Shown here piece after piece: positions 52,404 to 61,733 of a stretch of DNA of 64,000 nucleotides (positions are counted from its first letter, which is position 1; each line of letters starts with the position of its first letter). The notes under the pieces were generated by a model, which was given only the letters and a program-made list of their open reading frames with translations, made no database searches and was not told where the DNA came from. This DNA comes from Rubripirellula reticaptiva (lineage in GTDB: Bacteria > Planctomycetota > Planctomycetia > Pirellulales > Pirellulaceae). The stretch covers positions 558,001 through 622,000 of the forward strand of contig NZ_SJPX01000002.1 of the NCBI RefSeq assembly GCF_007860175.1. Direction: 5' to 3'. Made by a program: the position numbers and the translations under genes.

Positions 52404-53041
52404 TGGTGTCAAAACTCATTTTTCGCCCAAACCCGATGCTGATATCTGGGCCACCAGCATCACCGTGGAAACAAGACTCTGGCGACGCCCCCTGCTGATC
52501 CGAACCACCGAGGCACCCCAGACCGCCCAGTTTTAGAAACCCCGAAATTGTGCCCCTGACGTTATACTTATAGGGGTTACCCCGCTTACGACCAGTATTA
52601 CATCGTCTACTTTTGAACAGGACGATATGGGCAGGAATGTTCTTTGCATTCGAATGTTCGGCGGGTCATTCTGATCCCAAGAGCGAGTTCTGGGTATGGG
52701 AACTTTCCGATCAACCGGTTCGTAAACTCATCAAATCATATCGGGTCCGTCCATCTGAGAATGATCGACGAACTGCCCTTTTGTCTCAGTCCCCAATGCC
52801 AATGGCCGCAAACGGGACGTTTCGTCGCCAAAACATCAGTTTCGCCGCCTGAGTTTCCGTTTCGAACGGTCACCCAAGTGGACGAAGTCCGCGCCAACAG
52901 GACGCACTTGGACCAAGACACATTGCGACTCGTCGACCAACAGAGACTCTGCCCCCCCGATCGAATAATGGCTAAGGTACATCGCTCGGCAGAGCATCCG
53001 CTCGCATCCCAATCGCTCACGATGAAATCTCGCTCGCCCGC
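52404..53041. other. 638-base intergenic region
   Basis: No protein-like frame is convincing on either strand, although several short open frames occur. A CCCCT...AGGGG inverted stretch around 52551-52576, with TATACT inside, may hold a promoter or operator for ligase copy B. Nothing else is recognised. Confidence 0.45.
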
Positions 53042-55732
53042 ATGATATTCCTTCGTCATTTCGCAGCATTTAGCACTGCCATCTCGGTGTTGCTATTGGC
53101 AATTTTGCCAATAGCGGTCGCATTGGATTTTGGCGGAGTGTTGTGGTGGACCCAATGCGTGGCTGGTCTCGTGATTGCCGCTGCATTCGCGTTTTCGTTG
53201 CCAACAATTACCACTTGGTCTTCGTATCACCGACCGCGGCACATGTTAGTGATGGTTCCGTTGGTGCTGTGGCTGGGATTCTCAGCGTTCCAAACTATTC
53301 GCTTGTCACCGTCAATCGTCGGCTTGCTTAGCCCTGCCTCAAAAGTGGCCTACACGGATTGGATAAGTCCGATCCTGCCAGCCGAGCAATTACCGTCGTC
53401 TTATCCGATCTCAATCGCCCCCGACGATTCCAACCATGCCGTCGCACTGTTTAGCGTCATGGTGCTTCTCGCTTGGACATCGCTACGCGTCTTCAATACG
53501 CGTTCGCGGTTGATTGGACTCCTGAGCGCCGTCGCGATAACCGGAGCCTTGATTTCAGTCCTCGGAATCACATCGCTGACGCTTCCCGATCTGGCCATCG
53601 CCAAGTACTTCAGCGAAGCGGGGAACGCTAACTTTGCCAGCTTCGTCAACCGCAACAACGCTGCCTTAACGCTAAACCTTGGTCTCGCCGCTAGCCTCGG
53701 CCTATTGGGATGGCGACTGTCCGCGCTTACCGGCCAAGAAATCGACGGCGATGAATTCGAGATCGGCGAATTGTTCGCATTGGCAAGCGATCGCGATTCA
53801 GCCGTCGGTGTCGTTTGTGCGGTGCTGTGTTTGGCCGGACTTTTGGTTTGCGGTTCCCGTGGTGGATTGGGAGCGGCGGTTATTGCAACGACGGTCTCGT
53901 TTGGATGGATGCGACGCCGCAAAGGCCTATCAACCATCCCTGTAGCCATGGCAGTCATCGGCATCGCAACGGCCATTTTGCTGATTCCATTGAAGCTGAA
54001 CCTCGAGTCCATCAAACGCTTGGAACTATTGTCGACGAACTCGAAAACGCTAGCCACGGACGGTCGCCTACAACACTGGCCTGAAGGCTGGGAAGCGGCA
54101 ATTTCCCATCTACCTACTGGATCTGGCCTATCCACGTACGCCTACGCTTACCTGCCCTACCAAACCGAGACGCCAAAAAACTGGTTTCTGCACGCTGACA
54201 ACTTGTGGCTAGAACTGTTCGTGGAACAGGGAATTGTTGGCATCACGATGGCGTTTTTGCTGTTGGCAGTCTTAATTTGGTGCCTAACAACCATCTCATT
54301 AACACATGATGCACTTGACCACGGCGTTCGTATAACCGGCTGGTATTGCATAACTGCGGTCGTGTTTTCACAGTTTTTTGATTTTGGTTTGATCGTTCCA
54401 GCCAACCTGATTCTTTTTGTAATGCTGATGGCCGCAATGGTTTCGCGTTCCAGCGAAACCGAAGAACTCTTCACGCTCGAAGAAGATCTCGAACGACCGT
54501 CCACTTGGTCCAGAATCGTGAACAGTGAAAAACTGGCTCGACTCGCATCCATCGTTTCGCCAGTCGTTGCATTAGTCGCGCTGACACTCACTGCGACATC
54601 TATTCCCCGACTTCTAAACGACGCAGCGGTTTCAACAGCGATCCGAACGACGGAAATGCAGTTGGCAGCCGGACAAGGGGACACTGCAATGCTCGAAGGA
54701 ATTCGTTTGCAGGCCCAAAATACGACCGAGCCAATGCTCGTCTCGCAAATCAAGACGCTCGGACAGATCAATCATCGTCTAGCAAGACTCGAAGAAGTCG
54801 AGGAGCAAGATCCCGCTACTGTTCAACAGGCGAATGAGATGTACGTAGCGACTTCGCCAACGTACCGTCGCCTGCTAGGTCACAATGCGTCGCAATACAT
54901 CGACGGACTTCCACCGACGGTCGAATCCTCCTCCCCCACAGGTATCGCTTCGGGATATCGCGAAGCAGTCAACCTGTACCTTCAATCTCTCGCTCGTTTG
55001 CCGCTTGATCCGGAAATCCGAGGGCGACTGATTGCCTTAGACTTCGCAATGACACCAGCTTTCACGCCCGCGAAACCGGCCGGTGACACAGACGCTGAAA
55101 CATCCGTCACCCGCCACCTGTTGACACAACTCGGTCAATTGCATCGTGGGCATCCGTATCAACTTCGCGACGTCGCCGCACTGGCCGCCCAAAGTCGCAT
55201 GAACGATCTAGCGGCTGAGTATTGGAAGCGTTCACTATTGAACTCACCAGGCTGGACATCCAATGTGATGCAGCAACTATCCAAGTACAAACAAGTAGAC
55301 CTTCTAGCCGCTCTGCCCGACACACCTGCGATTATGCGTATCGCCACAAGCGAAATCCTGGCCAGTCAAAACGCATCTGCTTACCCTTTGCTTGAAACAC
55401 TCCAGAGCAAGCTGCAGTGCGACGACTGTGAGAGCACCGACGAAAAGTCCAACTGCCTTGCACTCTCCGCCCGCGCGCTGTTGCGAGTCAATAGAATCGA
55501 CGAAGCCGCTCGGTACTTCGCCAAGGCGATCGCCATCAAACCGACCAACGCCAATCTTCGACTCGACCTAGTCTCAGCACTTCGCGAATTGGGAAAACGG
55601 AGCGAAGCTCTTCAGGAAGCTCGCAAAGGCCGCCAAATCGATCCCAGTGACCTGCGTTTCGATAACGTCATCAAACAAATGGCTGATCTGGAGCTCAACT
55701 TGGAACCAAGCGTTAAACCGATCAGCAACTAA
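53042..55732 (+). CDS. O-antigen ligase family membrane protein with C-terminal TPRs (copy B)
   Basis: 896 residues. Motifs mirror copy A: FGGVLWWTQCVAG near the N-terminus, FVNRNNAALTLNLGLAASLGL, CGSRGGLGAAVIATTV, LPTGSGLSTYAYAYLPYQ and HADNLWLELFVEQGIVGITMAF. About twelve helices are followed by a soluble region ending with TPRs (AARYFAKAIAIKPTNANLRLDLVSALRELGKRSEALQEARKG). Probably an outer-face polymerase or ligase for a surface glycan. It differs from copy A mainly in loops and linker, so the two may use different acceptors. Confidence 0.85.
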   Translation: MIFLRHFAAFSTAISVLLLAILPIAVALDFGGVLWWTQCVAGLVIAAAFAFSLPTITTWSSYHRPRHMLVMVPLVLWLGFSAFQTIRLSPSIVGLLSPASKVAYTDWISPILPAEQLPSSYPISIAPDDSNHAVALFSVMVLLAWTSLRVFNTRSRLIGLLSAVAITGALISVLGITSLTLPDLAIAKYFSEAGNANFASFVNRNNAALTLNLGLAASLGLLGWRLSALTGQEIDGDEFEIGELFALASDRDSAVGVVCAVLCLAGLLVCGSRGGLGAAVIATTVSFGWMRRRKGLSTIPVAMAVIGIATAILLIPLKLNLESIKRLELLSTNSKTLATDGRLQHWPEGWEAAISHLPTGSGLSTYAYAYLPYQTETPKNWFLHADNLWLELFVEQGIVGITMAFLLLAVLIWCLTTISLTHDALDHGVRITGWYCITAVVFSQFFDFGLIVPANLILFVMLMAAMVSRSSETEELFTLEEDLERPSTWSRIVNSEKLARLASIVSPVVALVALTLTATSIPRLLNDAAVSTAIRTTEMQLAAGQGDTAMLEGIRLQAQNTTEPMLVSQIKTLGQINHRLARLEEVEEQDPATVQQANEMYVATSPTYRRLLGHNASQYIDGLPPTVESSSPTGIASGYREAVNLYLQSLARLPLDPEIRGRLIALDFAMTPAFTPAKPAGDTDAETSVTRHLLTQLGQLHRGHPYQLRDVAALAAQSRMNDLAAEYWKRSLLNSPGWTSNVMQQLSKYKQVDLLAALPDTPAIMRIATSEILASQNASAYPLLETLQSKLQCDDCESTDEKSNCLALSARALLRVNRIDEAARYFAKAIAIKPTNANLRLDLVSALRELGKRSEALQEARKGRQIDPSDLRFDNVIKQMADLELNLEPSVKPISN

Positions 55733-55787
55733 GCTCTAGAGAACGCCATGACACGTCTGATCTTACGCAAATATATGAGAGCCAGTT

Positions 55788-56438
55788 ATGGGTACCGTTA
55801 ACTTTGGTGTTCCCCAAAATATCGTGACATATCTCAAAGACCGAATGGGGCTCAAAGTATTTGTCGAAGGCGGAACCTACAAAGGTGGCACCAGCATTCG
55901 CATGTCGAACGTCTTTGATCAAGTGATCACGATCGAGAATTCGAAATCGATATACGACTCAACCTCGATTACTCTTGCCGACTATTCCAACATTGACGCC
56001 CGTCTGGGTGATACGAGGCAGCACCTGCCTGAAATTGTCGCGAAGCATGACAACCTACTTTTCTGGCTTGACGCTCACTGGAGCGGTGGAGCAACGTATG
56101 GCGAAGAAGATGAATGCCCAATCCTAGACGAACTAAAGATCATCTTTAATTCGAGACGCAATTCCGCCATTCTGATCGACGATGCGAGACTATTTCTCTC
56201 GCCACCACCACTCCCCCACCAGCGAACGAAATGGCCCAACCTCCAGGATCTGGTAGGTGCAATCCCACCAAACTGGGATTGCAGCTGCGTCAATGACGTG
56301 TTTGTAATTTTGCCGGCAAGCGAGAGCCAGCCTTACCGAGACTTTCAGCAAAATGCCAACACGAACCAGTGGAAAGAAGCGACGAAACCACGCAGCCTTG
56401 TCAGCCGTGCACTGGCTGCTGCGAGTCGCGCACTTTGA
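55788..56438 (+). CDS. SAM-dependent methyltransferase-like protein
   Basis: 216 residues. A short N-terminus leads into a Rossmann-type strand VFVEGGTYKGGTSI, then VITIENSKSIYDST, ARLGDTRQHLPEIV and LLFWLDAHWSGGATYGEEDECPILDEL, followed by SAILIDDARLFLSPPPLPHQ. The glycine-rich loop and the later Asp-rich strands fit the class I methyltransferase fold; the LDAHWSGG...E segment resembles small methyltransferases in surface-glycan clusters. Substrate unknown, probably a sugar hydroxyl. GAGAG precedes the start. Codon use looks somewhat more AT-rich than in the first half of the window, an impression not measured. Confidence 0.65.
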   Translation: MGTVNFGVPQNIVTYLKDRMGLKVFVEGGTYKGGTSIRMSNVFDQVITIENSKSIYDSTSITLADYSNIDARLGDTRQHLPEIVAKHDNLLFWLDAHWSGGATYGEEDECPILDELKIIFNSRRNSAILIDDARLFLSPPPLPHQRTKWPNLQDLVGAIPPNWDCSCVNDVFVILPASESQPYRDFQQNANTNQWKEATKPRSLVSRALAAASRAL

Positions 56439-56532
56439 AGACACCGACAATTTCGTTCGCAACATCACGCTACGTATTCCGGCCGATGCTTGAACCTAGT
56501 CTTCCCACCTATAGCGCCGGCCGATAGTCACG

Positions 56533-57888
56533 ATGAGTACGGAGTCAAAAACGACGGGATGGATTAGCCCAATTTTCGCGCGCTTTCCAATGCTCCGCAA
56601 AGCCCTGAAGAATAGCGGGTGGATATTCGGATGCGGCGTGCTTTCAAATATCACAGCATTTGTTGCAAGTGTGATGGCAGCCAGGTATTTGGATGTCACG
56701 GAAATAGGTGCCATCGGCTACGCAGCTTCGATTGTTGCGATGCTGCGGATTTTTGTCAGCCTCGGTATCGATGAAGTCGCCTGCCGAGAGATCTCGCAAG
56801 AACCTGACTCGTCCCCACAGGTCATCACGTCATCAATGGCCATTCGATTGACTGCAGCGGCAATTACGATTCCGGCAATCGTGGCCTTTGCACTCTTTAT
56901 GACACCGCAAGCGATTGAAGGCCGCGCGTACATCCTGGTGATTATGTCTCTCGGACTCTTCGGAGTACCGTTTTCTTCTGCTAGCATTCACTACGCGAGT
57001 CACCTTCGATCCGCAGTACCCCAGCGAATCAACGCGACGCTTGCCATCCTGTACATGGCAATGGTTGCGATTGGCGTACAGCAGCGACTTAGCACCGGAT
57101 ATTTCGTATCGCTTATCGCAGCCCAACAAGCTCTTGGTGGATTGATCGTCTATTGGATTTACAGATCAAACGAAATAACGGACGCAAGATGGTCGCTTGT
57201 CCGAAAAACAGCAAAGTCACTGCTACACGATTCTTGGCCACAGACACTTTCGGGATTCGGCATTCTGATTCAAGCCTACAGCGATCAGATTATGCTTGGC
57301 GAAATGAAGGGGCTCGATTCGGTTGCCCAATACAGCGTCGCGCTCAAGATGACCACCGTCATGACGTTCGCGCCCTTGGCGATCCTAGCAAGCTTCTTGC
57401 CAAGTCTCTCGCGTCGCTTCAAGTCAGATCAAAACAGTTTTTGGATAGGATTTCATCAGGCCAATCGGCTGGCTTCGATACTTTGTGTCGCAATTGTAAC
57501 GATCGTCTATTTCATTGGTGCAAAGCTCGTGTTGCTTACCTTTGGCGACCAATACTCAGGTGCCGCGGTACTGCTGTCCGTCATGTCGATGCGAATCTTC
57601 CTAACGTGCCTTGGGATCATACGTGGATCCTTCCTGGTAAACGCCAACATCCTTCAATACTCGATGCTGACGGTTTTGATTGGCACAGTCCTCAACATTC
57701 TTCTAAACCTAAAGTTCATACCGAGTCACGCCGAATTTGGTGCCGTCTACGCTTCGCTGATTTCGTTCCTCGTAACGACAGTTATTGTTGATCTACTATT
57801 TTCCAAAACTCGTCAGGCGATGTTAATTGCCATGCGAGGGTGGGCATTCCCATTCCTCAACTATGAAAACCAAGTTTTTCGGATCTAG
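56533..57888 (+). CDS. Wzx-type oligosaccharide flippase
   Basis: 451 residues with about twelve to fourteen hydrophobic helices. Family marks: NSGWIFGCGVLSNITAFVASVMAARYLDVTEIGAIGYAASIVAMLRI at the start, SWPQTLSGFGILIQAYSDQIMLGEMKGLDSVAQYSVALKM in the middle and SHAEFGAVYASLISFLVTTVIVDLLF near the end. It should flip undecaprenyl-linked repeat units across the inner membrane. It fits between the methyltransferases and the polymerase-like genes. The last codons lie immediately before a conserved frame for the DUF268 protein. Confidence 0.9.
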   Translation: MSTESKTTGWISPIFARFPMLRKALKNSGWIFGCGVLSNITAFVASVMAARYLDVTEIGAIGYAASIVAMLRIFVSLGIDEVACREISQEPDSSPQVITSSMAIRLTAAAITIPAIVAFALFMTPQAIEGRAYILVIMSLGLFGVPFSSASIHYASHLRSAVPQRINATLAILYMAMVAIGVQQRLSTGYFVSLIAAQQALGGLIVYWIYRSNEITDARWSLVRKTAKSLLHDSWPQTLSGFGILIQAYSDQIMLGEMKGLDSVAQYSVALKMTTVMTFAPLAILASFLPSLSRRFKSDQNSFWIGFHQANRLASILCVAIVTIVYFIGAKLVLLTFGDQYSGAAVLLSVMSMRIFLTCLGIIRGSFLVNANILQYSMLTVLIGTVLNILLNLKFIPSHAEFGAVYASLISFLVTTVIVDLLFSKTRQAMLIAMRGWAFPFLNYENQVFRI

Positions 57889-58022
57889 GGGACATTCTCA
57901 TCAAAATCAATGAAGCACTGAAGAGCCTTAAGTGGAGCACCAAGTCGGTTTATCAGGCGATTTGTCGAAACCGACTTCGCGACTGGACGAGATACTGGTC
58001 CGACAAGCGAAAGTACATAGCG

Positions 58023-58661
58023 ATGGGGGGCAGTGAAGATATTGTTCACTTCCCGATTATCACGGACTGGACCGACCAAACTCAGATTGATCCCGTTTAC
58101 TATCATCAAGATGCCTGGGCCTTCGAGCGAATCTTGGCGACAAAACCATCGCAACACGTTGACATTGGCTCCCATCACAAGCTGGTCGCACTCCTTTCAA
58201 AAGTTGTACCAACGGTGATGGTCGACATCAGACCGCTATCGGTATCGCTTGACAGTCTCAAGTTTGTCGAAGGCTCCATTGTCGAACTCCCCTTTGCGAA
58301 CCAAAGCCAGGAATCAGTCTCCAGCATTTGCGTTGTTGAACACATTGGACTTGGTCGATACGGTGACCCGATTGACCCAGCCGGATCGATAAAGGCGGCC
58401 AACGAATTGGTTCGAGTATTGGCACCGGGCGGACGACTATTCATCTCAGTACCAGTCGGTAAGCGGGACTTTTTATACTTTAACGCGCACCGTGTTTTCT
58501 CTGAGGCGACCGTGCTGCGGCTTTTTTCAGAACTGGAAATGGTTCAATCTCGTTACATCTATGGCAACGATTTCGTAGAAGGCCATCGCGATGAAGTTGG
58601 GACCGGTTGCTATGAATTCAAACGGCCAGACACTTCGAATCGATCATCGGATATCGGCTAA
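58023..58661 (+). CDS. DUF268 methyltransferase-like protein
   Basis: 212 residues from ATG 58023. Family marks: DPVYYHQDAWAFERI, HVDIGSHHKLVALLS, VDIRPLSVSLDSLKFVEGSIVELPF, VSSICVVEHIGLGRYGDPIDPAGSIKAANELVRVLAPGGRLFISVPVGK and FNAHRVFSEATVL. This is a class I methyltransferase-like domain found in glycan loci. The same frame is open from 57889, directly after the flippase stop, and encodes an amphipathic basic segment (YQAICRNRLRDWTRYWSDKRKY) like the N-termini of relatives, yet it contains no ATG, GTG or TTG before 58023. The true start may be a rare codon upstream. The next gene starts 12 bases after the stop. Confidence 0.8.
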   Translation: MGGSEDIVHFPIITDWTDQTQIDPVYYHQDAWAFERILATKPSQHVDIGSHHKLVALLSKVVPTVMVDIRPLSVSLDSLKFVEGSIVELPFANQSQESVSSICVVEHIGLGRYGDPIDPAGSIKAANELVRVLAPGGRLFISVPVGKRDFLYFNAHRVFSEATVLRLFSELEMVQSRYIYGNDFVEGHRDEVGTGCYEFKRPDTSNRSSDIG

Positions 58662-58673
58662 GTAATCCCCCGC

Positions 58674-59771
58674 ATGACATGGCTTAAAAAGCGAATCGGC
58701 TGGCTGATGATTCGGTTGCGATCGATAGCTCGCGTGGCATGCCGACTGCGGTTTGCCTGGGCGCTGCAATGCCTTGAACGAAGTGCGTTAGCAAAGGACC
58801 GTCCAATACTGCTGATTGCCGACAACTACGGAAGACTTGCAAATCGAGTCACAAGAATCTGCAATCTGATTTCGATAGCAAATCAGATGGGCGCCGTCTT
58901 AATCGACGCTGGTTTTGTGGAACATCGAAAGTCGTTCGCTGCCTTCGATGATTGTGCGCTATACGTTTATCCTCCTGAACGGCGGTCGAAAGTTGACTGG
59001 CGAGTGCGGCTAGCTTGCTTCATCATCCGCAATTGCCACTTCCGCGATCAGGACCTCCCCAAACAGATCTTGGACTGTTCCGACATGCTTGTAAGCGTCG
59101 ACCGTTCGAATCAGCGTCTCGCGTTCAGCGCTCAAGAAATTGAAACTGCCATCGGAGCGTCGGGTTGCCGGATGTTGATTCTGTTGGGGCTGTATTTTGA
59201 TGCCGACTGCAAGAGCCGATCAACGAAAGACGAATGCCGACAACAATTGGCCCCACAACAGAGCCTGGCAAAGACCATCGACGCAACGATTTCGCAAGTT
59301 CGGGGTGAAGGCGTTGGTGATGCCGAGTGTGAAGTAATCGGGGTCCACGTTCGGCAGGGAGACTACCGCTGGTGGCTAGACGGGAGGTTCTACTTTCCGC
59401 CAACGGTCTACGCGACTGCCATGCGTCAGATCCAGCAAGCCCGAAGCAATAAAGCCGTGAAGTTCCTAATTTGCTCTGATGAGACACTTGCCTCCGATAT
59501 CTTCGAGGGCATGGACGTTCATTTTTCAGGTGGATCACCCACTGAAGATCTATTCTGTCTCAGTCGGTGCAACCTGATCATTTCAACTTTCTCCAGCTTT
59601 GCCTACTTTGCATCGTTCTATGGAGACCGACCGATACTCGATCTTTCCAGCTTATCATTTGATCAAAACCAATGCATGTCGATGGTGCCATTAAATTCCA
59701 AGGCCTGGCCGAGACTTGGGCTTCCCGAAGCGTTTAACGAAGATGAGGCAAGTCAAAGCAATGCAGTCTGA
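58674..59771 (+). CDS. GT11 (fucosyltransferase)-like glycosyltransferase
   Basis: 365 residues. The key segment GVHVRQGDYRWWLDGRFYFPPTVYATAM matches the H-x-R-x-x-D-Y motif of alpha-1,2/1,6-type fucosyltransferases, followed by FLICSDETLASDIF and the acceptor-side motif EDLFCLSRCNLIISTFSSFAYFASFYG. An N-terminal hydrophobic-basic stretch (LKKRIGWLMIRLRSIARVACRLRFAWAL) may anchor it to the membrane. With gmd nearby, GDP-fucose is a likely donor. The downstream methyltransferase starts 10 bases inside its 3' end (ATG 59761 overlaps the stop at 59771). Confidence 0.78.
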   Translation: MTWLKKRIGWLMIRLRSIARVACRLRFAWALQCLERSALAKDRPILLIADNYGRLANRVTRICNLISIANQMGAVLIDAGFVEHRKSFAAFDDCALYVYPPERRSKVDWRVRLACFIIRNCHFRDQDLPKQILDCSDMLVSVDRSNQRLAFSAQEIETAIGASGCRMLILLGLYFDADCKSRSTKDECRQQLAPQQSLAKTIDATISQVRGEGVGDAECEVIGVHVRQGDYRWWLDGRFYFPPTVYATAMRQIQQARSNKAVKFLICSDETLASDIFEGMDVHFSGGSPTEDLFCLSRCNLIISTFSSFAYFASFYGDRPILDLSSLSFDQNQCMSMVPLNSKAWPRLGLPEAFNEDEASQSNAV

Positions 59772-60498
59772 AATCAAACCATACGCCTACACCCATTCAA
59801 AGAATCTACATTCGTATTCATCAGCAGAGTTAGCGTATCGGATCATCATCGAAAGGATTGGCGTCGAACCGGCATCGGTGCTTGACGTTGGTACGGGGAC
59901 GGCCGAGTGGGCGAAGGCGGCTAAATCGCTAGGCGCGAATCACGTCTGGGGTGTCGACGGAATCGAGACATCCGATGCGATTGAAACACTCGGGAAGGGA
60001 TGTTTTGAGGTTGTTGATCTGCGTTTGCCATTTGACCTAAAGCAAACGTTTGAACTGTGCATCTGCTTAGAGGTTGCGGAACATCTGCCCGACGCTGCGT
60101 CGGAGGTGCTTATTCAAAGCTTGACCAATCATGCCGACACAATTGCCTTTTCTGCGGCGATTCCCTACCAACCAGGCGACCATCACATCAACTGCCAACC
60201 ACCTAGCTACTGGCAATCGAAGTTCAATGCGATGGGATTTGCCTGTTTTGATTGCTTGCGAGACTACTTGGTTCCAGAAGAAGAAATCCATTGGTGGTAT
60301 CGCCAGAACATTTTTTTATGTCGGCGGGACCCAGATTTAGCGGGCTCAGAACCACGAATCATTCATCGTGTCACGCCTGAGTGCCTCGACGAGGTTGTAC
60401 GACTGTACCGCGACCACCGTTCGACGCAGCAGTTAGCCAAGAGCCTTGCTGGGTCGATCCTGCGAAAACTTAAACGAGTCTCTTTCATTGCTCGCTAA
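59761..60498 (+). CDS. SAM-dependent methyltransferase
   Basis: 245 residues. Motif I is VLDVGTGTAEWAKAAKSLGANHVWGVDG, followed by LPFDLKQTFELCICLEVAEHLPDAASEVLIQSL and AFSAAIPYQPGDHHINCQPPSYWQSKF, a class I fold. The ATG at 59761 overlaps the last 11 bases of the fucosyltransferase-like gene, implying translational coupling; an earlier start at 59716 would lie wholly inside that gene. It likely methylates a sugar of the repeat unit. The GT2 gene overlaps its 3' end in turn. Confidence 0.82.
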   Translation: MQSEIKPYAYTHSKNLHSYSSAELAYRIIIERIGVEPASVLDVGTGTAEWAKAAKSLGANHVWGVDGIETSDAIETLGKGCFEVVDLRLPFDLKQTFELCICLEVAEHLPDAASEVLIQSLTNHADTIAFSAAIPYQPGDHHINCQPPSYWQSKFNAMGFACFDCLRDYLVPEEEIHWWYRQNIFLCRRDPDLAGSEPRIIHRVTPECLDEVVRLYRDHRSTQQLAKSLAGSILRKLKRVSFIAR

Positions 60499-61477
60499 CG
60501 GAATTTCGGTTGTCGTCTGTTGCTTCAACAGCGAATCCGTACTTCCGGATACCCTGCAGCATTTGAAGTTGCAAACGACATCGGACGATCTCGAGTGGGA
60601 AGTGGTGATCGTCGACAATGCATCGACAGATACAACGACCAAAATTGCAAGTGAGTTTGCGTCGAGTTTCGGCAACACCGATCGACTTCGTATCGTTGCG
60701 GAGCCAACACCTGGACTCAGCAATGCTCGTAAGGCGGGTGTCTTCGCAGCGAAATACCAATACTTAATATTTTGCGACGACGATAACCACTTGTGCCCTA
60801 GCTACGTTGAGTCCGCCTACAATTTCCTTAAGCAAAACAACGACGTGAATGTTGTCGGTGGGACAGGTACAGCAGTTTCGGCCATTGATCTACCTCATTG
60901 GTTTGCCAGTTTCCAGTCCGCCTACGCGTGCGGTCCACAGGCTTCGGAGCCAGGCCCTATAGGGAATCGATATCTGTACGGCGCGGGAATGGCGATTAGG
61001 ACGGAATACCTTCGCGATGCGTACGCATCTGGTTTTGAACATCAACTGTCGGATCGTTCAGGCCAACAACTTAGTTCAGGCGGTGACGGAGAAATTCAAG
61101 AATGGCTGTCAATCCTATCTCCTGGCGAACGATACTTTCTTCCGTCCCTGACGTTTGATCATCGCATTTCAGAAGCGCGTCTTTCGCTTACTTATCTAGA
61201 GCAACTGTACGTTGGATTCGGCCAAATGTTGCCGATCCTACAAATCTATCGAAGAGTGAAAGAAGGCTATCGCAGCGCATTCTATCTTTGGATTCGAGCT
61301 TGGGTAAGCGCACTAGCTATCTATGTTCTACATTTGGGTGCATCAAAGTCAAACGACCATCGACAACTCGCGAGAAAACGTCACCGAGAGACAATTCGTT
61401 GGCTGTTCACGAATCGCAAGAATTTCTTTGAAACGGTCTATCACATTTGCTCCATGCACGACCGAACTGCAGAATAA
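60488..61477 (+). CDS. Glycosyltransferase, family 2
   Basis: About 329 residues. GT-A features: GISVVVCCFNSESVLPDTLQHL at the start, VVIVDNASTDTTTKIA, LSNARKAGVFAAKYQYLIFCDDDNHL (DxD-type metal site), NRYLYGAGMAIRTEYL and SSGGDGEIQEWLSI (acceptor-binding DGE). A membrane-adjacent helix lies near the end (LWIRAWVSALAIYVLHLG). The start is uncertain: TTG at 60488 overlaps the methyltransferase stop by 11 bases; the frame is open from TTG 60446. Inner-membrane face, adding a sugar to the lipid-linked unit. Confidence 0.85.
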   Translation: MLANGISVVVCCFNSESVLPDTLQHLKLQTTSDDLEWEVVIVDNASTDTTTKIASEFASSFGNTDRLRIVAEPTPGLSNARKAGVFAAKYQYLIFCDDDNHLCPSYVESAYNFLKQNNDVNVVGGTGTAVSAIDLPHWFASFQSAYACGPQASEPGPIGNRYLYGAGMAIRTEYLRDAYASGFEHQLSDRSGQQLSSGGDGEIQEWLSILSPGERYFLPSLTFDHRISEARLSLTYLEQLYVGFGQMLPILQIYRRVKEGYRSAFYLWIRAWVSALAIYVLHLGASKSNDHRQLARKRHRETIRWLFTNRKNFFETVYHICSMHDRTAE

Positions 61478-61733
61478 AATCCGTCTACACGAACACCCCA
61501 GATCGTCCCGGAAAGACAGCCAACCATTGACCGGCCAGTGTTGTCAACAAAGCCAAAATCTTTGCAGTGCCGAATGCATCGAAACAGTCTCCCACTAAAG
61601 CAAGCGTTGCACTTCCGACTATTTTATGACGGCCCGCGAGACCTGCCCCTATTTTAATTCGAACGCCCAACTCAATTGACAACCAGTTTGGGCATCTATT
61701 CTTCGAATCGGCAAACACGAAAACAACATTTTC

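Noticed and set aside
52613-53059. Three short open frames in the gap before ligase copy B
   Set aside because: They overlap each other on both strands, have no ribosome site or domain and vary in composition; the gap is better read as non-coding.
53401-54135. A 244-codon minus-strand frame opposite ligase copy B
   Set aside because: Shadow of a membrane protein gene; Arg/Ser/Thr-rich with no family marks.
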